A stretch of DNA of 64,000 nt from an uncultured Rhodoferax sp. (GTDB lineage Bacteria; Pseudomonadota; Gammaproteobacteria; Burkholderiales; Burkholderiaceae_C), in NCBI RefSeq assembly GCF_946221635.1, contig NZ_CAMIHB010000003.1, positions 124,001 through 188,000 on the forward strand. The letters are read 5' to 3'. The position numbers and the translations under genes are program-made. This document shows, in pieces, positions 51,209 through 60,290 of this stretch (within the stretch, counting starts at the first letter, position 1; every line of letters begins with the position of its first letter). Under the pieces are notes generated by a model. The model searched no databases, had not been told where the DNA came from, and saw only the letters and a list, made by a program, of their open reading frames with translations.

Positions 51209-52534
51209 TTAGGTGGCGGATTGTAGGTCTTTGGCCCATTGCCCCAAGGCCTCCAATTCCAGGCCCTGTTGAGCTTGGGAGGCATCACGCAAGTTCTTGA
51301 TGCTGACTTGGCCCCGGGCCAATTCATCGCTACCGAACACCAGGGCATAGCGGGCACCCGAAGCATCTGCCTTCTTGAACTGGGATTTGAGGCTGGACAT
51401 GCCTTCCGGACCAGATGCATGCATCTGGACTGACACACCTGCGGAGCGCAAGGGCTGCAGCGCAGCCATGATACGGGGGAAATCCTTGCTGTCGCCCACG
51501 ATGGCATAGGCGTCCAATGGAGCAACAGGCAGCGCGGCACCCGACTCCTTGAGCAACTCCAGCACACGCTCCACGCCCAAAGCCCAGCCCACGGCAGGCG
51601 TCGGCTTGCCACCAATTTGCACAATCAGGTCGTCGTAACGCCCCCCTGCACAAACAGTCCCCTGAGAGCCCAGGCGGTCGGTGACGAACTCAAACACCGT
51701 CAGGTTGTAATAGTCCAAGCCGCGCACCAGACGCGGGTTGATGCTGTAGGCAATATCGTTGGCATCGAGAATCGCCTTGAGGCCCTCGAAGTGAGCCAGT
51801 GATTCGGCGCCCAAGAAATCTAGCAGGCGTGGGGCGCCGGCCACTATGGACTGCATGGTCGGGTTCTTGGTGTCCAGAATGCGCAGCGGGTTGCTATGCA
51901 GACGGCGCTTTGCATCTTCGTCGAGCAGATCAGCATGCCGCTCGAAATAAGCAATGAGTTGCGCGCGGTGCAAAGCACGCTCGGCGGGCTGTCCCAAGCT
52001 GTTCAGTTCCAGGCGCACATCGGTCAGGCCAATGGCTTTCCAAAGCGCAGAGGCCAGCAGGATCACCTCGGCATCGGTGTCGGGGCCGGCGAAGCCCAGC
52101 GCTTCGACGCCGACCTGGTGGAACTGACGGTAGCGTCCGCGCTGCGGTTTCTCGCGGCGGAACATGGGGCCCATGTAAAACAGGCGCTTGCCGCCATCGT
52201 AGAGCAGATTGCTCTCGATCACGGCGCGCACCACGGCAGCCGTGCCTTCGGGACGCATGCTCAGGTGCTCTGCCTGCCCATGCTTGTCGGATCGGTCTTC
52301 GAAGGAGTACATCTCCTTCTCGACGATATCCGTCACCTCACCAATACCGCGCACAAACAACGCAGTGTGTTCCAGGATAGGAGTGCGGATGTTGCGATAG
52401 GCATAACGCACCATCAGCTCACGCACCGTGGACTCCAGGGACTCCCAACGCGCCGACTCCGGCGGCAGGATGTCGTTCATGCCTTTGACGGCAGACAGCT
52501 TTTCCGCCTTGCGCGGGGCAATATTTTCAACCAT
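51209..52534 (-). CDS. hisS: Histidyl-tRNA synthetase
   Basis: The 441-residue class II synthetase has motif 2 FRREKPQRGRYRQFHQVG near residue 120, the His-specific loop LVRGLDYYNLTVFEF near residue 270 and motif 3 GWALGVERVLELL near residue 325. It charges tRNA-His. It starts 8 bases after ispG and leads into yfgM/bamB/der. Confidence 0.96.
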   Translation of the reverse strand: MVENIAPRKAEKLSAVKGMNDILPPESARWESLESTVRELMVRYAYRNIRTPILEHTALFVRGIGEVTDIVEKEMYSFEDRSDKHGQAEHLSMRPEGTAAVVRAVIESNLLYDGGKRLFYMGPMFRREKPQRGRYRQFHQVGVEALGFAGPDTDAEVILLASALWKAIGLTDVRLELNSLGQPAERALHRAQLIAYFERHADLLDEDAKRRLHSNPLRILDTKNPTMQSIVAGAPRLLDFLGAESLAHFEGLKAILDANDIAYSINPRLVRGLDYYNLTVFEFVTDRLGSQGTVCAGGRYDDLIVQIGGKPTPAVGWALGVERVLELLKESGAALPVAPLDAYAIVGDSKDFPRIMAALQPLRSAGVSVQMHASGPEGMSSLKSQFKKADASGARYALVFGSDELARGQVSIKNLRDASQAQQGLELEALGQWAKDLQSAT

Positions 52535-52542
52535 GCAATCTC

Positions 52543-53817
52543 TTAAGAGGAAGTTGTCTCGGTCTGGGCGCCGAAACGCTGCCGAATATAGTTCTCGACC
52601 ACAGTCTGAAATTCTGCGGCAATGCCATCACCGCGCAGGGTCATGCGCTTTTCGCCATCGATGAACACCGGCGCAGCAGGCGCCTCACCGGTACCGGGCA
52701 GGCTGATGCCGATGTCGGCATGCTTGCTCTCACCGGGCCCGTTAACAATGCAGCCCATGACGGCGACCTTGAGGTTTTCCACGCCCGGATATGCCGCTCG
52801 CCAGACCGGCATCTGCTCGCGCAAGAAATCATCGATCTGCTTGGTTAACTCTTGGAAGGTAGTGCTGGTGGTGCGGCCGCAACCCGGGCATGCCGTCACG
52901 CTGGGCACAAACTTGCGCAGCCCCAAGGACTGCAAAATCTCGGAGGCTACAACCACCTCCTGGGTGCGGGCCTCGCCAGGAGCCGGAGTGAGTGACACAC
53001 GCACCGTGTCGCCGATGCCATCCTGCAAAAGCACAGCGAGTGCGGCTGCGGATGCTACCGTCCCTTTGGTTCCCATGCCCGCCTCAGTCAACCCCAGGTG
53101 CAAGGCATAGCGCGAACGTTCCGCCAAGGCCCGGTAAACCGCAATCAAATCCTGCACCCCACTCACCTTGCAGGACAGGATGATTTGCTCCGCTGGCAAC
53201 CCCACTTCCTGCGCCATTTGTGCGGACTCCAGTGCGGACGCAATCAACGCCTCGTACATGACCTGTTTTGCGTCCCACGGTACGGGACGGCGGCTGTTTT
53301 CATCCATCAGACGCGCCAGCAACTCCTGATCCAGGCTACCCCAATTGACACCGATGCGCACGGCCTTGTCCCAACGCACTGCGGCTTCCACCATCTGGGC
53401 AAATTGCCGGTCACGCTTGTCACCTTTGCCCACGTTGCCAGGATTGATCCGGTACTTGGAAAGCGCCTGTGCACAGTCTGGAAATTCACTCAGCAAACGA
53501 TGGCCGTTGTAGTGAAAGTCGCCAACCAACGGCACATCAATCCCCATGCGATCCAACTGCTCGCGAATATAGGGAACTGCTTGCGCCGCCTCCGGGGTAT
53601 TCACTGTGATGCGCACCATTTCGGATCCAGCCAAGGCCAGCTCCTTCACCTGGATCGCCGTGCCAATCGCATCCACCGTATCGGTATTGGTCATGGATTG
53701 GATGCGTACGGGCGCACCACCGCCAATGGTCACGGTTTTACCGCCCCAGACCACACGCGCTTGCAAAGAATCCCGCTGTTGCGGAACCACAATGGGAATT
53801 GGAGAGCCGCTCAACAC
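52543..53817 (-). CDS. ispG: 4-hydroxy-3-methylbut-2-en-1-yl diphosphate synthase
   Basis: The 424-residue protein matches IspG (GcpE) with Fe-S cysteines in TACPGCGRTTS and VMGCIVNGPGES late in the chain. It acts in the MEP isoprenoid pathway. The start is GTG at 53817, directly abutting the rodZ stop TAA, so translation of the two is coupled. It precedes hisS by 8 bases. Confidence 0.95.
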   Translation of the reverse strand: MLSGSPIPIVVPQQRDSLQARVVWGGKTVTIGGGAPVRIQSMTNTDTVDAIGTAIQVKELALAGSEMVRITVNTPEAAQAVPYIREQLDRMGIDVPLVGDFHYNGHRLLSEFPDCAQALSKYRINPGNVGKGDKRDRQFAQMVEAAVRWDKAVRIGVNWGSLDQELLARLMDENSRRPVPWDAKQVMYEALIASALESAQMAQEVGLPAEQIILSCKVSGVQDLIAVYRALAERSRYALHLGLTEAGMGTKGTVASAAALAVLLQDGIGDTVRVSLTPAPGEARTQEVVVASEILQSLGLRKFVPSVTACPGCGRTTSTTFQELTKQIDDFLREQMPVWRAAYPGVENLKVAVMGCIVNGPGESKHADIGISLPGTGEAPAAPVFIDGEKRMTLRGDGIAAEFQTVVENYIRQRFGAQTETTSS

Positions 53818-54759
53818 TTACTTCACCTCAAATCGGGCCACATTGTCTTTGGCGATAGGGGACAGATTGAAGGGCTTGCCCTTGATCTCCACCTCGGTGA
53901 CATCCGCACGCCCCACCACGACTGACAGAGGTAAAGCGCCGGAGGTTCCTACCGCCTCGCCTTCGGCGAGGTTGCGACGCATCAGGACCGCACCTTTCGC
54001 ATCCGTGACCTCCACCCAGGAGGAACCCTTCACCCGAAACAAAACCTGCTGACCACCCGCTGGCGGAGCTGTGACTGCGGAGGCAGCTTTTGTATCCGGC
54101 GCAACACCCACGGCCGCACTGGTGACTGGCACAGCTGCCGACGCAGCGACAAGAGCAGGCATAGGCACGGGCACGGGCACTACCGTAGCGGGTGCAACAG
54201 GTTCTGCCACAACAGGCGTAGCTTGCAAAACTTCCGTAGGCTGGCTTTGCACCACGGGCAAGGCCTGCTCCGCCTCCTGGGTCGCAACGTCTTCAGTCGG
54301 GGCTTTCTGAGGCAAACCCGGGAAGAAGAGCACGGCCAAGGCCGCCAGCAACAACAAGACAACAACCAAGAACACGGGCTGCTTGAAGACGGAGGGCAGG
54401 GACAGATTCCGCTTCTCCCCTGCAGCATGGAAGGGAGCATTGATCCCGTGTTCTGGCGTACTCAGACGCGGCACATCCTGATGTGGCAGGCGTGACAAAA
54501 CGGGAGCTGGATCAATCTTCAGATTGCGGCACACACTGGACGCCAAGGCACGAACAAAAACGGCATCAGGCAGCAAATCAAAGCGATCCGCCTCAAGCGC
54601 CTCAAGCTTCTTGACCGGCACTTTCATGGCCACTGCAAGCGCAGCCACATGCAACCCCGCGGCTTCGCGAGCTGCGCGCAACAGCTCGCCAGCGGATGCG
54701 GGAGCCGGGGTAGCGCTACCTGCGCCCTCGGGCGCTTGCGTCAAGGGATCCTCACTCAT
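53818..54759 (-). CDS. rodZ: RodZ-like cytoskeletal helix-turn-helix membrane protein
   Basis: The 313-residue protein has an N-terminal HTH (about residues 25-85, ELLRAAREAAGLHVAALAVAMKV), a membrane helix (about 138-157, VFLVVVLLLLAALAVLFF), a Pro/Val/Ala-rich linker and a C-terminal DUF4115 domain (FRVKGSSWVEVTDAKGAVL). RodZ links MreB to the cell wall machinery. It begins 8 bases inside the pilW 3' end and abuts ispG. The start at 54759 precedes the conserved part. Confidence 0.88.
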   Translation of the reverse strand: MSEDPLTQAPEGAGSATPAPASAGELLRAAREAAGLHVAALAVAMKVPVKKLEALEADRFDLLPDAVFVRALASSVCRNLKIDPAPVLSRLPHQDVPRLSTPEHGINAPFHAAGEKRNLSLPSVFKQPVFLVVVLLLLAALAVLFFPGLPQKAPTEDVATQEAEQALPVVQSQPTEVLQATPVVAEPVAPATVVPVPVPMPALVAASAAVPVTSAAVGVAPDTKAASAVTAPPAGGQQVLFRVKGSSWVEVTDAKGAVLMRRNLAEGEAVGTSGALPLSVVVGRADVTEVEIKGKPFNLSPIAKDNVARFEVK

Positions 54760-55570
54760 CAAAAGCCCCACGATCAAACAATGCCAACTCCTTGGACTCA
54801 GAGAAACGCTTGCGCAGTTGCGCGGCCAGTTGGGCAACGGCATCGCGATTGCCCAGGCGACGTTCCACCTTGATGCCCAGCCACAAGGACTCCGCGTTAG
54901 CCAAATCACCGTTATTGATACGGCGGATGTAGAACTGTGAGCGGATCGACTCCCCGCGCTGGAACAGCAACAGGGCAAGGTTGTAGCCCGTCACGGGATT
55001 GGAAGGATCCAGTTCGTAGGAGCGCTGCAAACTGGACTCCGCCTCCATGCGTTGCCCTGCTTTGACCTGGCACAGGCCCATGGCCATCCAGGACTTGGCC
55101 TTGTCCATGTACCCCGGCTCACCAATCGCACTCATGAAGAAGCGATTGGCCTCCACCATGCGTCCGTTCTGACATAGCAGCCAACCCAAGTTGTGCTGGA
55201 CTGCCGAGGCCTGAGGGGTGATCTGCAACGCCCTGCGAAAACTCTCTTCCGCCAGGGCAACGTCGTTGAGACGCATATAGATGAGACCCCGCAGATTGTG
55301 CGCCTCAGCCAGAGTCGGGTCGGCTGCAATCGACTGCTTGAGTTCATCCAGTGCGATCGTTGTCTGGCCATTGTTGTAGTACCCCACCGCCAGTTCCAAT
55401 CGAATCCGCGCACGCTTGCGGGCCACCGACTCATCGGACTCGGTCACGATGTCGGCGCCAGCAGGAGTGGCCGCCGGGCCTGAAGCACAGCCCACCAAGA
55501 CGACAGCCAAGGCGGCCAACGCGAACCATTGCAGGCGCAAAGAACGCGCAAAAGACAAGAAATCAGGCAT
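54752..55570 (-). CDS. pilW: Type IV pilus biogenesis/stability protein PilW (PilF)
   Basis: The 272-residue protein has a lipoprotein signal (AVVLVGCASG, lipid Cys near residue 28) and multiple TPR repeats (about 50-200, for example AHNLRGLIYMRLNDVALAEESFRRAL). PilW/PilF is the outer-membrane pilotin of PilQ secretins. It overlaps the rodZ start and the rlmN stop by 8 bases on each side. The start at 55570 was chosen by the signal peptide. Confidence 0.88.
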   Translation of the reverse strand: MPDFLSFARSLRLQWFALAALAVVLVGCASGPAATPAGADIVTESDESVARKRARIRLELAVGYYNNGQTTIALDELKQSIAADPTLAEAHNLRGLIYMRLNDVALAEESFRRALQITPQASAVQHNLGWLLCQNGRMVEANRFFMSAIGEPGYMDKAKSWMAMGLCQVKAGQRMEAESSLQRSYELDPSNPVTGYNLALLLFQRGESIRSQFYIRRINNGDLANAESLWLGIKVERRLGNRDAVAQLAAQLRKRFSESKELALFDRGAFDE

Positions 55571-56723
55571 CAATTCCCTTTGTCTGCTCGGCATGAGCAA
55601 TGTCCACGACGGGTTGGAGCATAACGGTTCGCTGCTTGGACATGCGCTTGGCGACATCAGTTCTGTCCTTGACGTCACCGGCCAGTTGGCCACAGGCCGC
55701 GTCAATATCGTCACCGCGGGTCTTGCGCACCGTGGTGATGATGCCCGCGTCGCTGAGGATTTTGGCAAAGGCCTGGACCTGCGCCGCATTCGAGCGCTTA
55801 AGCCCTGAGGCAGGAAAGGGATTGAAGGGAATCAGGTTGAACTTGCACGACACCGGCTCGCCCTGGGCCGGGCGCACGAGCGCAATGAGCTCGCGCGCAT
55901 GGGCCGCGCTGTCGTTCACACCGTCCAGCATGCAGTACTCGAAGGTGATGAAGTCGCGCGGCGCAAACGCCAAGTAGCGGCGGCAAGCGTCGAGCAGTTC
56001 GACCAACGGGTACTTGCGATTCAGCGGCACCAAGTTGTCGCGCAGCGCGTCATTCGGCGCGTGCAGGGAAACAGCCAAGGCTACGGGGCAGTCGGCGCCC
56101 AGGCGGTCCATCATGGGCACCACACCCGATGTGGAGACGGTCACGCGGCGGCGCGAGAGGCCATAGGCATTGTCATTGAGCGTGACCTGCAAGGCTGGCA
56201 CCAAGGCGTTGTAGTTCTGCAGCGGCTCACCCATGCCCATCATCACCACATTGGAAATGACGCGCTCGCTGCGGCTCAGGTGCTTGCGCAGGAAATGCTC
56301 GGCAAACCACAGCTGGGCAATGATTTCGCCAGTGGTGAGGTTACGGCTGAAGCCCTGGTGGCCGGTGGAGCAGAAACGGCAGCCCACAGCACAGCCCGCC
56401 TGCGAGGAGATGCACAACGTCCCACGATCGTCTTCGGGGATGAACACGGCTTCCACCGCATTGCCCTCGCCCACATCAAACAGCCATTTGATGGTGCCAT
56501 CACCCGAGATATGCTGGGTGATGACCGGCAGGGCCTTCATGGTCGCGCAAGTCTTGAGCTTTTCGCGCAAGGACTTGGCGAGGTCGCTCATGTCGTCAAA
56601 GGACGTGGCGCCTCTCTGGTGAATCCAGCGAAACAGCTGGGTGGCTCGGAAACGTTTCTCTCCGAGCCGTTCGCAGAACGCGGCCAATCCCTCAAGATCG
56701 AATTCAAGAAGATTGGCCGTCAT
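55563..56723 (-). CDS. rlmN: RlmN, 23S rRNA/tRNA adenine-C2 methyltransferase
   Basis: The 386-residue radical-SAM enzyme has CAVGCRFC (C-x3-C-x2-C) near residue 115 and the methyl-carrier Cys in DIDAACGQLAG near residue 360. It methylates A2503 of 23S rRNA and A37 of some tRNAs. It lies 8 bases after ndk and overlaps pilW by 8 bases. Confidence 0.95.
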   Translation of the reverse strand: MTANLLEFDLEGLAAFCERLGEKRFRATQLFRWIHQRGATSFDDMSDLAKSLREKLKTCATMKALPVITQHISGDGTIKWLFDVGEGNAVEAVFIPEDDRGTLCISSQAGCAVGCRFCSTGHQGFSRNLTTGEIIAQLWFAEHFLRKHLSRSERVISNVVMMGMGEPLQNYNALVPALQVTLNDNAYGLSRRRVTVSTSGVVPMMDRLGADCPVALAVSLHAPNDALRDNLVPLNRKYPLVELLDACRRYLAFAPRDFITFEYCMLDGVNDSAAHARELIALVRPAQGEPVSCKFNLIPFNPFPASGLKRSNAAQVQAFAKILSDAGIITTVRKTRGDDIDAACGQLAGDVKDRTDVAKRMSKQRTVMLQPVVDIAHAEQTKGIDA

Positions 56724-56731
56724 TGCATGTC

Positions 56732-57157
56732 TTAGCGGGTGTAGACGTTCATGCCAGCGAAGAAGAACGCCACTTCGGCAGCGGCAGTTTCCGCAGCGTC
56801 AGAGCCGTGCACGGCGTTGGCATCAATGCTGTCGGCGAAGTCGGCGCGGATGGTGCCGGGGGCAGCCTTCTTGGGATCGGTAGCACCCATCAGGTCACGG
56901 TTCTTCAGGATGGCGTTCTCACCTTCCAGCACCTGGATCATGACAGGACCGGAAACCATGAAGTCCACCAGATCCTTGAAGAAGGGACGGGCCTTGTGCA
57001 CAGCATAAAAGGCTTCGGCCTCACCACGCGACAGATGGGCCAGACGCGCGGCAACCACCTTCAGGCCGGCAGCTTCAAAACGGGCATAGATTTGGCCGAT
57101 CACGTTCTTGGCAACTGCGTCGGGCTTGATGATGGAAAGAGTACGTTCGATAGCCAT
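56732..57157 (-). CDS. ndk: Nucleoside diphosphate kinase
   Basis: The 141-residue protein has the Ndk start ERTLSIIKPDAVAKNVIG, the active-site His in NAVHGSDAAETA near residue 117 and the FFAGMNVYTR end. It transfers phosphate among nucleoside diphosphates. It starts the ndk-rlmN-pilW-rodZ-ispG-hisS run, separated from rluB by about 70 bases with a possible terminator. Confidence 0.96.
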   Translation of the reverse strand: MAIERTLSIIKPDAVAKNVIGQIYARFEAAGLKVVAARLAHLSRGEAEAFYAVHKARPFFKDLVDFMVSGPVMIQVLEGENAILKNRDLMGATDPKKAAPGTIRADFADSIDANAVHGSDAAETAAAEVAFFFAGMNVYTR

Positions 57158-57185
57158 AAGATTCCTGTTTATGAAAGAAAAGAGG

Positions 57186-57204
57186 TTTGCCCCGCAGAGG
57201 CAAA
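57186..57204 (-). terminator. Possible terminator of rluB
   Basis: TTTGCC (57186-57191) pairs with GGCAAA (57199-57204), and on the minus strand the next bases read CCTCTTTTCTTTC. The stem is short (6 bases), so this is a weak terminator between rluB and ndk. Confidence 0.4.
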
Positions 57205-57228
57205 GCTCTGGATTTTACACTGGGATTA

Positions 57229-58461
57229 CTACCGATTGCGGCCGCCGCGACGCTGTCCACCTTGACCGCCACCGGAACGGCCGCCGCGGTCCTGGCGCTG
57301 GCGCGAGAAGCTATCAGCACCGATATAGCCCAGCGAGGTCTTCATAGGGTCAGGCTGGCCGCCGGCCTGACCAGAGGATTTGTCCTTGCGTCCACCCTGG
57401 GCACGGCCCGCCTGGCCGCCATTGGCCATCTTGGGATAGGCCGGGCCACGCCCGCCACCGGAGCGCCCCCGACTACCGCCATTTTTGGCCGCAGGCTTGG
57501 GCGCACGGCCGCCGACCTCCCCGTCTTGGCGCGCCGCGCGCGGACCACCAGCGGCCTGCACCAAGGCGCGAATGTCGGCATCATCGAGCTCCATCCAAGC
57601 GCCACGCTTGAGCCCGCGCGGCAGCAGCATGGCCCCATAGCGGATGCGAATCAGGCGGCTCACTGCATGGCCCACGGCCTCCAGCATGCGGCGCACCTCG
57701 CGGTTGCGGCCCTCGGAGATGGTGACGCGGTACCAGCAGTTGGAGCCTTCGCCGCCACCATCCTCAATGGAGCCGAACTGGGCCACGCCGTCGTCGAGCT
57801 GCACGCCATCGAGCAGCGCCTGCTTTTCTTCCTTGCTCAAGGCACCAAGCACGCGAACCGCGTACTCGCGCTCCAGACCGAAGCGCGGGTGCATGAGGTT
57901 GTTGGCCAGCTCGCCCGAGCTGGTGAACAACAGCAGGCCTTCGGTATTCAGGTCCAGACGCCCGACCGACTGCCACTTACCCTGCGCCAGCTTGGGCAGC
58001 TTGCGGAACACGGTAGGACGGTTCTGTGGATCGTCATGGGTCACCACTTCACCCACAGGCTTGTGGTAGGCGATGACGCGCGCCGGCGGCGGGTCAATGC
58101 GGTAACGGATGGGCTTGCCATTGACCTTGATACTGTCGCCAAACTGGATGCGCTGGCCGATGTGGGCCGGCTCGTTGTTGACCGAGATGCGGCCCTCCAG
58201 AATCAGTTGCTCCATCTCCAGACGCGAGCCCATGCCCGATTGAGCCAGCACCTTGTGCAGCTTGGGCGTTTCTGCCTGGGGCAACAACACGCGCTTGGGG
58301 ACAGCCAGGGTTTCCGAAGCCTCGTCGGCGTCAAGCTGGCCGGAGACCACATCTTCAAAACTGTAGGCAGCGTTGTCACCACCATCAGTGGGCAAAGGCT
58401 GCAGGACTTGCGCAGGGACTTCGTCCTCGTCGGTGGGCTGCGCTTCAGGGATTGGGTTCAT
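57229..58461 (-). CDS. rluB: 23S rRNA pseudouridine-2605 synthase RluB
   Basis: The 410-residue protein has an S4 RNA-binding domain (about 75-125, LHKVLAQSGMGSRLEMEQLI) and the catalytic Asp in GRLDLNTEGLLLFTSSGEL near residue 175. The C-terminal part (about 290-410) is a long Gly/Arg-rich disordered tail with RGG-type repeats, typical of betaproteobacterial RluB. It overlaps scpB by 17 bases. Confidence 0.93.
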   Translation of the reverse strand: MNPIPEAQPTDEDEVPAQVLQPLPTDGGDNAAYSFEDVVSGQLDADEASETLAVPKRVLLPQAETPKLHKVLAQSGMGSRLEMEQLILEGRISVNNEPAHIGQRIQFGDSIKVNGKPIRYRIDPPPARVIAYHKPVGEVVTHDDPQNRPTVFRKLPKLAQGKWQSVGRLDLNTEGLLLFTSSGELANNLMHPRFGLEREYAVRVLGALSKEEKQALLDGVQLDDGVAQFGSIEDGGGEGSNCWYRVTISEGRNREVRRMLEAVGHAVSRLIRIRYGAMLLPRGLKRGAWMELDDADIRALVQAAGGPRAARQDGEVGGRAPKPAAKNGGSRGRSGGGRGPAYPKMANGGQAGRAQGGRKDKSSGQAGGQPDPMKTSLGYIGADSFSRQRQDRGGRSGGGQGGQRRGGRNR

Positions 58462-59125
58462 CAGGGAGACCTATATCAGGTTCAGGGGGAATTTGGGAAT
58501 CCAGCACCATGCTGAGTTGGGGGCCGTCTTCAAGTTGCACGGGGGTAGGCAATTGCCCCGCCGCCGGATCTTCGAGCGTCGATGCAAGTTCACCCAAGGC
58601 ATCGGCGGCATGGGATGGCTGCTCCAGCAAAGGTAATTGATCGAGCGATTCAAGGCCCAGGTCATCCAGAAACTGCCGCGTCGTGGCGAACAAGGCCGGA
58701 CGCCCAGGTGCATCCCGGTGACCAATGACTTCGACCCAGCCACGATCTTCAAGCTGCTTGATGAGCAGGGAGCTGATGGTCACGCCGCGTATGTCTTCCA
58801 TATCGCCACGCGTCACCGGCTGGCGGTAGGCAATGATGGCCAGGGTCTCCAGCGTGGCACGCGTGTACTTGGGTGGCTTTTCGGGATGCAGGCGATCGAG
58901 GTACTCACGCATTTCGGGGCGGCTCTGAAAGCGCCAACCAGTAGCCACATTGACAAGTTCCATGCCGCGATCAGCCCAGTCGTTGCGAATGTCCTCCAAC
59001 AGTTGCTTGAGCGAATCGGCACCTATGGCTTCCGCAAACAGCTCGCGCATGCTTTTCAACGGCATGGGCTGTTGGGCACACATCAGCGCGGTCTCCAGGA
59101 CTCGCTTGGCATCGACCATGTTCAT
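58445..59125 (-). CDS. scpB: Segregation and condensation protein B
   Basis: The 226-residue protein has the two winged-helix domains of ScpB, with MRELFAEAIGADSLKQLLEDIR early and ETLAIIAYRQPVTRGDMEDIRGV (about 105-128, shown in parts). It partners with ScpA and SMC in chromosome condensation; scpA is not in the window. The start could be ATG at 59125 or 59119; the open frame to 59227 has no homology. The 17-base overlap with rluB suggests coupling. Confidence 0.9.
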   Translation of the reverse strand: MNMVDAKRVLETALMCAQQPMPLKSMRELFAEAIGADSLKQLLEDIRNDWADRGMELVNVATGWRFQSRPEMREYLDRLHPEKPPKYTRATLETLAIIAYRQPVTRGDMEDIRGVTISSLLIKQLEDRGWVEVIGHRDAPGRPALFATTRQFLDDLGLESLDQLPLLEQPSHAADALGELASTLEDPAAGQLPTPVQLEDGPQLSMVLDSQIPPEPDIGLPDEPNP

Positions 59126-59245
59126 AGTCAGGGCGTTTCGAAAAAAGTCACCAGCAAAAGGAGCGATCCATCGGCTGGACCGTCGTCGGCAAACGGGGCT
59201 TGTCTGCGCCAGGGTGGCACGCCGCAAGCGATTGGCTCGGGGCTA

Positions 59246-60289
59246 TCAGGATCCTCCCGGATCTGTCGCCACATTGTAACTGAGCCCCCAGGCTGCCAAC
59301 AGCCCCATGAAATCGGACGGCGGCGGCGCGCCAAACTCCTGCCAGGCCCCGGTGATCGGGTGATGAAAGGCCAGGCGAAATGCGTGCAAGGCCTGTCGCG
59401 CCATACCCGGCTCCGGGCTGCCGCCGTAGAGACTGTCGCCTACGAGGGGATGCCCCAGCGCGGCCATGTGGACACGGATCTGATGGGTACGCCCGGTATG
59501 CAACGCGCAGCGCACCCAGCAGCCCGAAACTGAATTACCCAGCAAAAACACGTCCGTCTTGGCAGGCTTCCCGGGCGACAGCGTGGTATCAACCACCGCC
59601 ATGCGCAGGCGGTTACGCGGGTCACGCCCCACGGCGCGGTCCACCGTTTGCTGCGCCGGCCCGCGCCACAGGCCGTGTGCCAATGCCAGATACTGGCGGC
59701 TCACCTCGCGCGCCGCAATCGCTTTGACCAGCGCATCCATGGCAGCGCGGGTGCGCGCCACCACCATGAGGCCGCTGGTGTCCTTGTCGAGCCGGTGCAC
59801 GATGCCAGCGCGAGGCACCTGGGCGCACAAAGGATCGTGCGCCAGCAGGCCGTTGAGCAGGGTGCCGCTCCAGTTGCCCGGCGCCGGATGCACCACCAGG
59901 CCAGCAGGCTTGTTGATCACCAGCAGATGGGCATCTTCGTAGACGATGTCCAACGCCATGGCCTGGGGTGCAAAGGCCTGGCTTTGCGGCGTGGGCCGCA
60001 ACTCCACCGTCAGGAGGTCACCGGCCTTGACCTTTTGCGCGGGCTTGGCCACCGGTTGACCGTTGAGGCGTACGGCGCCCTTTTCGACGAGTTGCTGCAG
60101 ATAACTGCGCGAGAACTCGGTGGCGCCCAGCGCCAGGGCCCGATCCAGACGGCCGCCATGCTGCTCTGGGCTGACGGCAACACTGCGCAGTTCGACATCG
60201 GAAGCCCCCTCCAGCGCATCGTCCTCCGCCTCAGGCTCCTGGGAGTGCGTCGATATAATTCCGCCGGTCTGATTCAAGAAGGTCCCCAA
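59246..60289 (-). CDS. rluD: 23S rRNA pseudouridine synthase RluD
   Basis: The 347-residue protein has an S4 domain (about 45-105) and the catalytic HRLDKDTSGLMVVAR near residue 168. It makes pseudouridines 1911, 1915 and 1917 in 23S rRNA (E. coli numbering). The start is unclear: the frame opens with TTG at 60289, next to the bamD ATG, and another TTG at 60277 has a better GGGGA site. No good ATG exists, and the bamD promoter lies inside this region. Confidence 0.88.
   Translation of the reverse strand: MGTFLNQTGGIISTHSQEPEAEDDALEGASDVELRSVAVSPEQHGGRLDRALALGATEFSRSYLQQLVEKGAVRLNGQPVAKPAQKVKAGDLLTVELRPTPQSQAFAPQAMALDIVYEDAHLLVINKPAGLVVHPAPGNWSGTLLNGLLAHDPLCAQVPRAGIVHRLDKDTSGLMVVARTRAAMDALVKAIAAREVSRQYLALAHGLWRGPAQQTVDRAVGRDPRNRLRMAVVDTTLSPGKPAKTDVFLLGNSVSGCWVRCALHTGRTHQIRVHMAALGHPLVGDSLYGGSPEPGMARQALHAFRLAFHHPITGAWQEFGAPPPSDFMGLLAAWGLSYNVATDPGGS
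60254..60259 (+). promoter_or_regulatory. Probable -10 element of bamD
   Basis: TATAAT is a perfect -10 hexamer, 31 bases upstream of the bamD ATG at 60291. A -35 at the proper distance is poor. It lies inside the 5' part of rluD on the opposite strand, so the two promoters and coding ends are interlocked. Confidence 0.5.
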
Positions 60290-60290
60290 G